DNA of 14,954 nucleotides from JAAYJM01 sp964499465 (lineage in GTDB: Bacteria; Bacteroidota; Ignavibacteria; Kapaibacteriales; UBA2268), in NCBI GenBank assembly GCA_964499465.1, contig CAZCLJ010000090.1, positions 1-14,954 on the forward strand, written 5' to 3'. A model generated the notes under the pieces. That model did no database searches. It was given only the letters and a program-made list of their open reading frames with translations, and was not told where the DNA came from. Made by a program: the position numbers and the translations under genes. This document shows, piece after piece, positions 1 through 5,644 of the stretch (within the stretch, counting starts at the first letter, position 1; every line of letters begins with the position of its first letter).

Positions 1-110
1 AATTATCCCGCCAGGGATTAAATTTTGCAAACACATATAATCTAATCCCTGGCGGGATTAATCAGTTTCGTTGTTTGTTTTTTCTACAATAATAAAATCC
101 CTTGCGGGAT
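1..110. repeat. Three REP-like mini-hairpins
   Basis: Three short hairpins share an ATCCC / GGGAT stem with a four-base loop. They lie at 5-18 (loop GCCA), 43-60 (TAATCCC / GGGATTA, seven pairs, loop TGGC) and 97-110 (loop TTGC). The first is the reverse complement of the second over 16 bases (5-20 against 43-58), so the first two also form a larger inverted repeat. A fourth copy lies at 623-636. Size, form and clustering resemble REP elements mobilised by RAYT/Y1 transposases, but no such gene is in the window, so that origin is inferred. Confidence 0.6.
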
Positions 111-143
111 AAATAAAAAATCTACTTTCGAAATGCAATTCTT

Positions 144-177
144 CAGATATACGAGCAGCAAGCTATTCGCATATCTG
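144..177. repeat. Hairpin with conserved 22-nt core, copy 1
   Basis: A perfect seven-pair stem, CAGATAT (144-150) with ATATCTG (171-177), encloses the loop ACGAGCAGCAAGCTATTCGC (151-170). The same loop, one base different, recurs at 360-379 inside a different stem. The sequence just upstream (ACTTTCGAAATG, 124-135) also recurs with one change at 423-434. I do not recognise the element. Confidence 0.6.
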
Positions 178-185
178 GATTAGAA

Positions 186-339
186 AATAAGCTAATAAGG
201 TTAATTGGTCTTTGTTGATTTTCTTTCTACTAAGGTTATTAAAAAAAATAAGGTTCCTTTCTAAAAAAATAAAACCTTATTTCAATAATAAACCTTAGTA
301 GAAAAAAGAAAAACCGGTTCAAAACCTTATTAGCTTATT
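186..339. repeat. 154-nt three-tier nested inverted repeat
   Basis: Three inverted repeats are nested around one centre. The outer pair is 17 perfect pairs (186-202 with 323-339), the middle is 14 perfect pairs (224-237 with 291-304), and the inner is 10 perfect pairs (246-255 with 273-282). Every left arm contains AAGGTT and every right arm contains AACCTT, so the arms are also related as direct repeats. The segments between tiers are AT-rich and mostly unpaired. No reading frame of note is present. It could be a cruciform-forming repeat, a MITE-like element or a structured RNA; the sequence does not decide. Confidence 0.7.
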
Positions 340-352
340 GACAGAGTTTTTC

Positions 353-426
353 AAGTCATACGAGCAGCAAGCTATTAGCATGACATCTTCTTGTCATGCT
401 ATCATTTCCCAATGATAGTATGACTT
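353..426. repeat. Multibranched hairpin cluster with conserved 22-nt core, copy 2
   Basis: This holds the second copy of the core (360-381, ACGAGCAGCAAGCTATTAGC followed by AT). A nine-pair closing stem, AAGTCATAC (353-361) with GTATGACTT (418-426), surrounds two strong inner hairpins: 376-385 with 392-401 (ten pairs, loop TCTTCT) and 399-406 with 411-418 (eight pairs, loop TCCC). These overlap by a few bases, so each shortens slightly if all form together. An alternative stem GTCAT (355-359) with ATGAC (380-384) recreates the simple hairpin of copy 1. The fold is branched and tRNA-sized, but it is not a tRNA: no TTCGA T-loop, no usual D-loop and a six-base middle loop. Confidence 0.6.
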
Positions 427-469
427 TCGAGATGATTTTCTTTCTTCATCATCTTCATCACAAAAGTCA

Positions 470-551
470 GAACCTTGATTAAAGGATTATAGGATTTCCT
501 GATTTAAAAAAGAATAATCAAGCAATCTTTAAATCCTTTTAATCAAGGTTC
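470..551. repeat. Long imperfect hairpin
   Basis: GAACCTTGATTAAAGGATT (470-488) pairs with 532-551, with a single extra T in the right arm, giving about 19 pairs. The interior is AT-rich, with a small AGGA/TCCT hairpin at 491-500. The arm motif AACCTT/AAGGTT is shared with the nested repeat at 186-339. TCATC-rich sequence flanks it on both sides (about 446-459 and 565-576). Confidence 0.6.
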
Positions 552-588
552 AGACAAAAAATAATCATCTTCATCATACAAATCACAA

Positions 589-612
589 AAATCACAGTTC
601 AAAGACAAAAGA
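589..612 (+). repeat. 24-bp direct repeat, copy 1
   Basis: A 24-base sequence beginning AAATCACAGTTCAAAGAC is repeated without change at 706-729, with start points 117 bases apart. The two copies bracket one REP-like mini-hairpin (623-636) and one strong hairpin (652-685), so they may mark the ends of a duplicated or inserted segment. Confidence 0.7.
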
Positions 613-622
613 ATATAATCTA

Positions 623-636
623 ATCCATTGCGGGAT
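623..636. repeat. REP-like mini-hairpin, fourth copy
   Basis: ATCCA / GGGAT with loop TTGC, one base off the stem of the copies at 5-110. The 14 bases leading into it (613-626, ATATAATCTAATCC) are identical to 35-48, so the repeat unit is longer than the hairpin alone. Confidence 0.5.
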
Positions 637-651
637 AAAAGAAAAGAATAA

Positions 652-685
652 AGATGTGCCACACTTTCTTAAGTGTGGAACATCT
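652..685. repeat. Strong hairpin, 15-base arms
   Basis: AGATGT (652-657) pairs with ACATCT (680-685). After one mismatch, CCACACTT (659-666) pairs with AAGTGTGG (671-678), closing a TCTT tetraloop. A second ACATCTT at 691-697 could pair with 651-657 instead, giving an alternative fold. No T-run follows on either strand, so an intrinsic terminator is unlikely. Confidence 0.55.
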
Positions 686-705
686 ATGCGACATCTTAAT
701 CACAT

Positions 706-729
706 AAATCACAGTTCAAAGACAAAAGA
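706..729 (+). repeat. 24-bp direct repeat, copy 2
   Basis: Exact match to 589-612, see that entry. The stretch from here to about 970 is AT-rich and holds no gene that I can support, only a short tandem echo of TTCGTAAYGARTTTT at about 903-936. Confidence 0.7.
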
Positions 730-974
730 TTTTCAAAAAATAAAATTCCTCTTGCATTGTTTAAAAAAAAATTCTGAATCTTTCATTGAGATTTTAGCAT
801 TGTTTTATATTTGAATGATAATAAAGGACTTATTCCAATTTGTACGTTGCTATAATAGTGTTTTTCAAGTAGAATTTTATTGAAAACTACGTTTTCAGGT
901 CTTCGTAATGAACTTTTGGGCCTTCGTAACGAGTTTTTATACCAAGTTGCTTTTAAAGATAAAATATGATTGTC

Positions 975-1056
975 TGTCATTCCGAACAAAGTGAGGAATC
1001 TCAAACTCTCTGGTAGCAATGACTTGTGAGATTTCTCACTTCGTTTCGAAATGACA
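975..1056 (+). repeat. Palindromic repeat family I, copy 1
   Basis: An 82-bp imperfect palindrome. The left arm 975-1003 (TGTCATTCCGAACAAAGTGA...) matches the reverse complement of 1027-1056 except for three substitutions and one indel. The asymmetric loop contains TGGTAGCAATGAC (1011-1023). The reverse-complement strand of 3848-3930 carries nearly the same element, including the loop. This TGTCATTTCGAA...GAAATCTC type of palindrome looks like those I know as common in Bacteroidota intergenic DNA; its biological role is not known to me. Confidence 0.75.
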
Positions 1057-1135
1057 CCTTTTCTGGGTAATTTGCGCTATTATTCTTTACGAAGCAAATC
1101 TTCCAACTCCTTTATAATCGTTAAGAATTCTGGAG
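1047..1135 (+). repeat. Dispersed repeat A, inverted partner at 5460-5546
   Basis: Starting inside the right end of the family I palindrome, this stretch (CGAAATGACACC... through TTCTTTACGAAGCAAATC at about 1083-1100 to GGAGTC) is closely similar to the reverse complement of 5460-5546. Shorter relatives of its CTCCTTTATTTT end lie at 1449-1505 and 5720-5773. It holds no open frame of interest. Confidence 0.6.
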
Positions 1136-1180
1136 TCCTGATATTAAGAAGTTAAATTTTAATATGAGCATTTCCAATAG

Positions 1181-1236
1181 GTCATCAGTTATTCGTCATT
1201 AGTTATTAGTTATTAGTTATTAGTTATTAGTTATTA
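1181..1236 (+). repeat. Heptamer tandem array, left arm
   Basis: Eight consecutive 7-bp units in one phase, GTCATCA, GTTATTC, GTCATTA and then five GTTATTA. The inverted counterpart (CTAATGA, CAAATAA, CTAATAA) follows at about 1419-1440, beyond the insertion at 1250-1409. Together they form the same heptamer-palindrome design as at 5645-5707 and 5941-6163. Confidence 0.75.
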
Positions 1237-1238
1237 GT

Positions 1239-1420
1239 AGTTACAAACTGGTATGTTTATTCTGTTCAATAATTTAGATATTGTTTCATATATATATTAT
1301 AGATGATTTTAATCATTAACTAAAAGAATATCAAGATGTATTAAAATATTATATAACATAAAACAAGCAGGATTAATATTTATTAAAACAGTATCAAAAT
1401 AAACATACCAGTTACAAACT
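1239..1420. mobile_element. MITE-like insertion with 11-bp target duplication
   Basis: A 160-bp AT-rich segment (1250-1409) begins GGTATGTTTATT and ends with the exact complement AATAAACATACC, a 12-bp terminal inverted repeat. It is bracketed by a perfect 11-bp direct repeat, AGTTACAAACT, at 1239-1249 and 1410-1420. That is the signature of transposition with target duplication. It encodes no protein, so it would be a non-autonomous element moved by a transposase elsewhere. It sits in the centre of a heptamer palindrome. Similar palindromes at 5645-5707 and 6004-6122 have a short AT-rich spacer at that point and no insertion, which supports the reading. The family of the mobilising transposase cannot be told from the ends alone. 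Confidence 0.75.
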
Positions 1421-1448
1421 AATGACAAATAACTAATAAAATAATAAA

Positions 1449-1505
1449 TGCTAACTGCGAAATTGTTTTTTACGAACCAAATCTCATAAATTCCTTTATT
1501 TTAAA
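1449..1505 (+). repeat. Dispersed repeat C, overlapping the end of the Omp28-like gene
   Basis: It runs from TGCTAACTGCG (1449-1459) through TTACGAACCAAATCTC to CCTTTATTTT. TGCTAACTGCG and the CCTTTATTTT end recur at 5720-5773, and the second half resembles repeats at 1047-1135 and 5460-5546. The stop codon of the minus-strand gene (1496-1498) lies within it, so the repeat forms the 3' edge of that gene. Confidence 0.5.
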
Positions 1506-3493
1506 ATTATTATATTCTTGATTATCCTTCCCTGCTCTGAATTTGCAACTAAAAAGTAATTACCAGAAACTAAATTTTCGGTTGAAAAATAATAAAAATT
1601 GGAATCATTTTTTTGTGCTAAAATTCTATAGACATTACCCTCGTAATCATACAGTGCAAAATCTATAAATTTTTGGGATCCAGAGTTATATAAATAAAAA
1701 GACTCCTTTGCAGGATTTGGATAAACAATCATTTGTTTGTCATTATTTTCCCAATAGTCAACGTCATCTGGTTCATCAAGCCATTTTATACATTTATCTA
1801 TTAATTGCTTTTTTAAATCGTTATCTTTAATTGCATCAAGAAAAAAACTTAAATATATTGCTTTGGAATTCGATGTAACCGACCTTACACTAATTACTTT
1901 ATCCGAACCTTCGGCTATGAAAACAGGGAAAGCAATTTTATTATTGGTAATTGTCATTGGTTCAAGAAAGCTCCCTAAATTTGCTCTTGTTAATGCGCTT
2001 ATGTTAATTCCATTTCCAACTGGGTCATCTGTAACTCCTATTAGATTATATGTGTTAGCAATTATATCGCTACCTGTAACAAAAGTAAATCCTAAAGTTG
2101 AAAGCAGCTTATGATTTGGCTCAGATATAACTAATTTGGGAATAGCAACTGAGCCGTTAAAAAGAACTCTAATTGATTTGTTTAAAAAACTATCAATTAT
2201 TGTTGCATTTTCAGCTGTTAATTCGTTACCTGTTCCAGTATTCCACATAACAATATGTAGTGCATTCATTTCACTTTTGACTTCTTTAAATAATTCATAA
2301 TCAATTGAGACAAATTGGGGAGTTATCTCTGATAAAATCTCGGTTGGTTTAGAACCATCATTTACTTCAATATAATCAAGTTCTGAAGAAATAGCTATCA
2401 TCTGAAAAGAATAGACGGGATGTTTGGGATTATCTTTTTCAGTAAATTCAATCATTGCATCACCAATATCCTTTGTTGGACCTTGTTCTATTCTTATTTC
2501 CAAATCTTTTGAATTCCCCGGCTCTAACAAAAACTCTGTTTCATAATTCTCAACTATTATTGACCAGTCGTCTGGAGTCCTTTCCGATTTTCTTGTTTGA
2601 AGAGCTATTGTAATATCATCTTCGGATTGATTTTTTATACTATAAACTTTTCTGAATGGATTTGTCTGAGATATTAGTCCAATAGCATTAGATTGAGAGT
2701 TAATAACAAGGTTCGGGGTAAGACAGGGAATTTCTATTCCTGTATAAATATTTTTCTTGTCAGATTGTGAAATAAAAATAGCAAATGCACTACTATCAAG
2801 ATTCCACTCGGAATCAGGTTTGTATTTATAAGTTTTTGAGAAAAAAGAACCTTCAGAAAAATTTTCCAAATCCTCACCCCATTGTCCTGTAATCATATCT
2901 CTAAGAATATGATTGTGGATATACGGTAAGCTTGGCGCCCCTGTCTGGTATCCCGGAATACCACTTTCAAGAAATACAATATTCAATTTTGGCTGGTTCG
3001 GAACACTTGTTGTGAAATATACTTCAACATAGATTTCAATCTCCTTTGTTGTTTCGTTCCATTTAGTTTTCGCTGCAATATTGACTGGGCTGAATGAACC
3101 GTTCAATACACTATCCATCGAAAATGCAAGGTAATCACCCCTATTTATAAGAGCATTTCCATTGTACTTCATCCTGTTAATCGTTGCTGATGGGTATGAA
3201 TTTACAGAAAATAAATTAGCTAAATCATCTCCCCATTTAGTTCTGAAATCAGGGTCGTCGGATTTTGGTATTGCATAATGTCCCTGATGAATATTAATAA
3301 TTGATACTCTGCCGGGAAATTTTTTAGCTACATTTTCAGCCAGCAAATGTCCCTGAGGACAATTAACACAATTTATTCCGGTATATTCTTCCAAAACCAC
3401 ATTTCTTAATTCAGGTTGAGTGCTGACTATTGTTTGTGAATTTAGAAGTGATAAATTTAATAAAATAAATACGGTTATAAAAATATATTTCAT
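1496..3493 (-). CDS. Secreted Omp28/thioredoxin-like protein with T9SS sorting domain
   Basis: A 665-residue exported protein. Residues 1-20 are a Sec signal peptide. Residues 25-200 resemble the Omp28-related family of thioredoxin-fold outer-surface proteins: EEYTGINCVNCPQGH carries a CxxC pair (C42, C45), and SYPSATINR supplies the expected proline (P101) facing it. Around 265-370 is an Ig-like beta region. Around 375-575 (ALHIVMWNTGTGNELTAENA... to KQLIDKCIKWL) resembles glutamine-amidotransferase-like domains of T9SS cargo, with no catalytic Cys evident. Residues 588-665 (MIVYPNPAKESF onward) are a T9SS type A sorting domain. Start choice: ATG at 3493 with GGAG seven bases upstream (minus strand TTAGGAGCTTATAATG). 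Location should be the cell surface or medium. A thiol redox role is possible but inferred, and no substrate can be named. It stands alone, bounded by repeat-rich DNA. Confidence 0.85.
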   Translation of the reverse strand: MKYIFITVFILLNLSLLNSQTIVSTQPELRNVVLEEYTGINCVNCPQGHLLAENVAKKFPGRVSIINIHQGHYAIPKSDDPDFRTKWGDDLANLFSVNSYPSATINRMKYNGNALINRGDYLAFSMDSVLNGSFSPVNIAAKTKWNETTKEIEIYVEVYFTTSVPNQPKLNIVFLESGIPGYQTGAPSLPYIHNHILRDMITGQWGEDLENFSEGSFFSKTYKYKPDSEWNLDSSAFAIFISQSDKKNIYTGIEIPCLTPNLVINSQSNAIGLISQTNPFRKVYSIKNQSEDDITIALQTRKSERTPDDWSIIVENYETEFLLEPGNSKDLEIRIEQGPTKDIGDAMIEFTEKDNPKHPVYSFQMIAISSELDYIEVNDGSKPTEILSEITPQFVSIDYELFKEVKSEMNALHIVMWNTGTGNELTAENATIIDSFLNKSIRVLFNGSVAIPKLVISEPNHKLLSTLGFTFVTGSDIIANTYNLIGVTDDPVGNGINISALTRANLGSFLEPMTITNNKIAFPVFIAEGSDKVISVRSVTSNSKAIYLSFFLDAIKDNDLKKQLIDKCIKWLDEPDDVDYWENNDKQMIVYPNPAKESFYLYNSGSQKFIDFALYDYEGNVYRILAQKNDSNFYYFSTENLVSGNYFLVANSEQGRIIKNIIILK

Positions 3494-3748
3494 TATAAGC
3501 TCCTAATTTAACTTTCCTAATTAATAAAAGAAAAAGAATACAGATTTGTAGTGCATTACAGGTAGGATTATATATAAAAATTCTTAGAAAACACTACTTA
3601 TGCTCATAAAACCTTTTAACATCAGCCCTGGGGAAAGGGGAGGTGTATTATACTTGATTTAAACACTTAAACACTCATATATATTTTGTTATATTACATA
3701 CACTTACAATAAATAGTGTAGTAATTCGTTAAAAGACTTATTATATTG
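3494..3748. other. Spacer upstream of the Omp28-like gene
   Basis: AT-rich leader of the minus-strand gene. The ribosome binding site lies at 3500-3504 (minus strand). I see no convincing promoter: a minus-strand TATAAT at 3567-3572 lacks a matching -35, and no TAnnTTTG box is found. Around 3625-3645 a small GC-rich island (CCCTGGGGAAAGGGG) stands out from its surroundings. A six-pair hairpin TACACT / AGTGTA lies at 3699-3720. Confidence 0.4.
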
Positions 3749-3749
3749 T

Positions 3750-3838
3750 GTCATTTCGAACCCCAAGATAAAGTAAGACCTTTATTTAAATGGAGATGAC
3801 ATAAGTAAAAGTGTAATGCTGACGGATGTCAGAATGAC
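3750..3838 (+). repeat. Composite repeat families II + III, copy 1
   Basis: Part II (3750-3800) is an imperfect palindrome starting GTCATTTC and ending GAGATGAC, with a TAAAG / CTTTA core at 3769-3784. Part III (3816-3835) is a hairpin ATGCTGAC-GGAT-GTCAGAAT with one mismatch. The same two parts, in the same order and orientation, recur at 5538-5640. Part III alone recurs inverted at 6166-6203. Confidence 0.65.
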
Positions 3839-3847
3839 AAACTACGA

Positions 3848-3930
3848 TGTCATTGGTAAGCGTAGCGAGAAATCTCTCAAGTCATTGCTACCACAGAATT
3901 TGAGATTTCTCACTTCGTTTCGAAATGACA
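3848..3930 (-). repeat. Palindromic repeat family I, copy 2 (inverted)
   Basis: About 83 bp. The right arm (3901-3930, TGAGATTTCTCACTTCGTTT...) is identical to 1027-1056, and the left arm (3848-3879) has diverged. The loop has GTCATTGCTACCA (3881-3893), the complement of the loop at 1011-1023, so the whole element is in the opposite orientation to copy 1. It ends about 50 bp from the 3' end of the kelch gene. Confidence 0.75.
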
Positions 3931-3982
3931 AGAAATTATTACCAGCTTTTCAAAGAATTGTTACACTAGGAAAGTTGAACTC

Positions 3983-5188
3983 CTAATTTATTATAACTTT
4001 TAATACCTTAACAAAATTGGAATTTGATATTTTTACGAAATATAATCCTTTCTCAATGTTATTGGTAGTTACTACAATTTGATTTTCGGAACTTGGTTCA
4101 ATTTTACAATCAATAATATTTCCAAAAAGGTCAAACAGTTTTATATCTGCCTGTAAACTCAAAGATGAATTTAAATCTATATAAAATATACCGTTTGATG
4201 GATTAGGAAATATTCTTATATTTTGTTCATTTTCATTAATTTTTACATCACTTCCACCTAAATGTATTCTAATTAATGAACCTTCAATAGGGTCGCTTTG
4301 TGTATTTTGTCCACCATAAATATAAATATAATCATCACAAATCACTCCTCTGTGATAAACTCTTGGCTGAGGAAGTTTTATCAATTCAGGCACCCATTCT
4401 TCTATCCCTGGATAATAACCAAATATAGTATCCGAATCAATACCATTTGCGTTACCACCTATTAAATACATTTTATTATTATGTGTTAAAGCAACAGAAG
4501 CATGGAATTTTGTTTTCATATCCGGCAACTGAGTCCATGAATTATTTTCAGTATCAAAACACTCAAAATAAGTTGTAACGGAATTTGGAGCTCCGCCGCC
4601 GCCAATTCTATAAATTTTATTTCCTAAACTCGCCAAAGAACAGTACCAAGCCATATTATGCAAATTATTTTCTTTACGGGCCCATTGATTAGTTTGAGTA
4701 TCATATTCATCAAAGTAGTACTCAACCGGACTTCCGTTTTGCCCTCCAATTAAATATATTTTACCGTTTAATTCTGCTGAACTATGATACATTCTCGGAG
4801 TTAGGAGTGTATCTCCGGTTGACCAACTGTCAGTTATTGGGTCATATATGAAATTATAACTTTTGCCCGGATAAGGATGACCGCCTCCCATCACATAGAT
4901 TTTTCCGTTGGAAGCATTGGCAGTAGCCCAGTAACATGCTTGCGGAATTTTTGCTTTTTGAGTCCATTCATTTGTTTCTGGGTCATACATATATGTATTT
5001 GTCTGAGCACCTAATGCAGAGCCGGAACCAGATAAAATATAAATCTTTCCATTGACTGATGCCATAGCAGCAACTCCCGGAGGGTTTGGATGTGGTGCCA
5101 AAGTTTCCCAACCCGATTGAGCAGAAACTGAGTCAATCAAAATCAAATTAATCAATAAAAGGAAACTAAAAGTATGTAAAAATTTCAT
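3983..5188 (-). CDS. Secreted kelch-repeat beta-propeller protein with T9SS sorting domain
   Basis: A 401-residue exported protein. A signal peptide (cleavage likely after SVSA, residue 23) leads into six kelch repeats, each with a G/N-K-[IM]-Y-x-[IML]-x-G-G-like strand: residues 47-54, 95-102, 142-149, 190-197, 238-245 and 286-293. The repeats carry the usual YD/FD...W spacing (MYDPETNEW, IYDPITDSW, EYDTQTNQW, FDTENNSW). Six blades would close into one beta-propeller. Residues 325-401 (IRIFPNPSNGIFYIDL onward, ending KVLKVIIN) are a T9SS type A sorting domain, so the protein should be displayed or released at the surface. Kelch propellers mostly bind proteins or glycans; a few are enzymes, and no catalytic motif is visible. 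Start: ATG at 5188, with GGAG about 7-8 bases upstream. No other gene is close enough to be in an operon with it. Confidence 0.9.
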   Translation of the reverse strand: MKFLHTFSFLLLINLILIDSVSAQSGWETLAPHPNPPGVAAMASVNGKIYILSGSGSALGAQTNTYMYDPETNEWTQKAKIPQACYWATANASNGKIYVMGGGHPYPGKSYNFIYDPITDSWSTGDTLLTPRMYHSSAELNGKIYLIGGQNGSPVEYYFDEYDTQTNQWARKENNLHNMAWYCSLASLGNKIYRIGGGGAPNSVTTYFECFDTENNSWTQLPDMKTKFHASVALTHNNKMYLIGGNANGIDSDTIFGYYPGIEEWVPELIKLPQPRVYHRGVICDDYIYIYGGQNTQSDPIEGSLIRIHLGGSDVKINENEQNIRIFPNPSNGIFYIDLNSSLSLQADIKLFDLFGNIIDCKIEPSSENQIVVTTNNIEKGLYFVKISNSNFVKVLKVIIN

Positions 5189-5386
5189 AACCTAAACTCC
5201 AAAAAAGTAAATAAAATTATAATTAAGAACAAATATTCTTTTCTGCACATACATAAAAGTAACTACAATCAAAAAGTAAATAAGGTGGTTTCTGAAAATA
5301 TATTTTTCTATTTCTTGAAAAACCTTAGAAACCATTAAAAATCCTTTAAATACATTGATTAATTTACTAATATTTTTTGTATTATA

Positions 5387-5415
5387 CAAATATTGTTTGT
5401 ATATACACTGTCAAA
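5387..5415 (-). promoter_or_regulatory. Possible Bacteroidota-type promoter upstream of the kelch gene
   Basis: On the minus strand TTTG (5412-5415, part of TTTTTGACA) is followed after 17 bases by AATATTTG (5387-5394). This is one base off the TAnnTTTG -7 box, with a spacing typical of Bacteroides-type promoters. A TATAAT follows at 5381-5386. The implied leader would be about 190 bases. It rests on motif matching in an AT-rich region, so it is tentative. Confidence 0.3.
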
Positions 5416-5453
5416 AATAAAAATAATTTAATATTAGGAAAAAACATATATTT

Positions 5454-5546
5454 CTAACTCCTGACCCCCATATCGAAAATAAAGGAGTTAGGAGATTTGC
5501 TTCGTAAAGAATAATTGAGCTAATTACTCAGAAAGGTGTCATTTCG
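5454..5546 (-). repeat. Dispersed repeat B, inverted partner of 1047-1135, with end hairpin
   Basis: The reverse complement of 5460-5546 closely follows 1047-1135, including TTCTTTACGAAGCAAATC and CTCCTTTAT. At one end CTAACTCC (5454-5461) pairs with GGAGTTAG (5484-5491), eight perfect pairs. At the other end it runs directly into the family II palindrome, where repeat A instead runs into family I. Confidence 0.6.
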
Positions 5547-5640
5547 CCCCCCCTTATAAAGCAAGTGCTTTATTTAAATGGAAATGAAATAACTCAAGTG
5601 TCATTCTTACGGATGTCAGAATCCATCTTTAAAATAGTTT
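5538..5640 (+). repeat. Composite repeat families II + III, copy 2
   Basis: Part II runs from GTCATTTC (5538-5545) to GAAATGAA (5581-5588). Its core is a perfect eight-pair palindrome, ATAAAGCA (5556-5563) with TGCTTTAT (5566-5573). Part III (5603-5622) is ATTCTTAC-GGAT-GTCAGAAT followed by CCATCTTTAAAATAGTT, which recurs inverted at 6166-6203. It also contains a run of seven C (5547-5553), unusual in this AT-rich DNA. Confidence 0.65.
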
Positions 5641-5644
5641 TTTT

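Noticed and set aside
353..426. tRNA gene
   Set aside because: Cloverleaf-like shape and size, but no T-loop TTCGA, no normal D-arm and no seven-base anticodon loop.
783..1019. 78-codon minus-strand frame
   Set aside because: It starts at TTG and runs through the left arm of a family I palindrome and tandem TTCGTAAYGA repeats. No ribosome binding site and no protein-like pattern.
1863..2114. 83-codon plus-strand frame
   Set aside because: Lies wholly antisense to the well-supported Omp28-like gene; no initiation signal.
3567..3595. Sigma-70-like promoter for the Omp28-like gene
   Set aside because: A TATAAT on the minus strand without a -35 at the right distance; such hexamers are expected by chance in this AT-rich DNA.
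3625..3645. GC-rich island CCCTGGGGAAAGGGG
   Set aside because: Stands out in composition but shows no pairing, repeat copy or coding sense within the window.
5192..5389. 65-codon minus-strand frame just upstream of the kelch gene
   Set aside because: TTG start, AT-driven Phe/Ile/Tyr-rich translation, overlaps the likely promoter and leader. A small leader peptide cannot be excluded but has no support.
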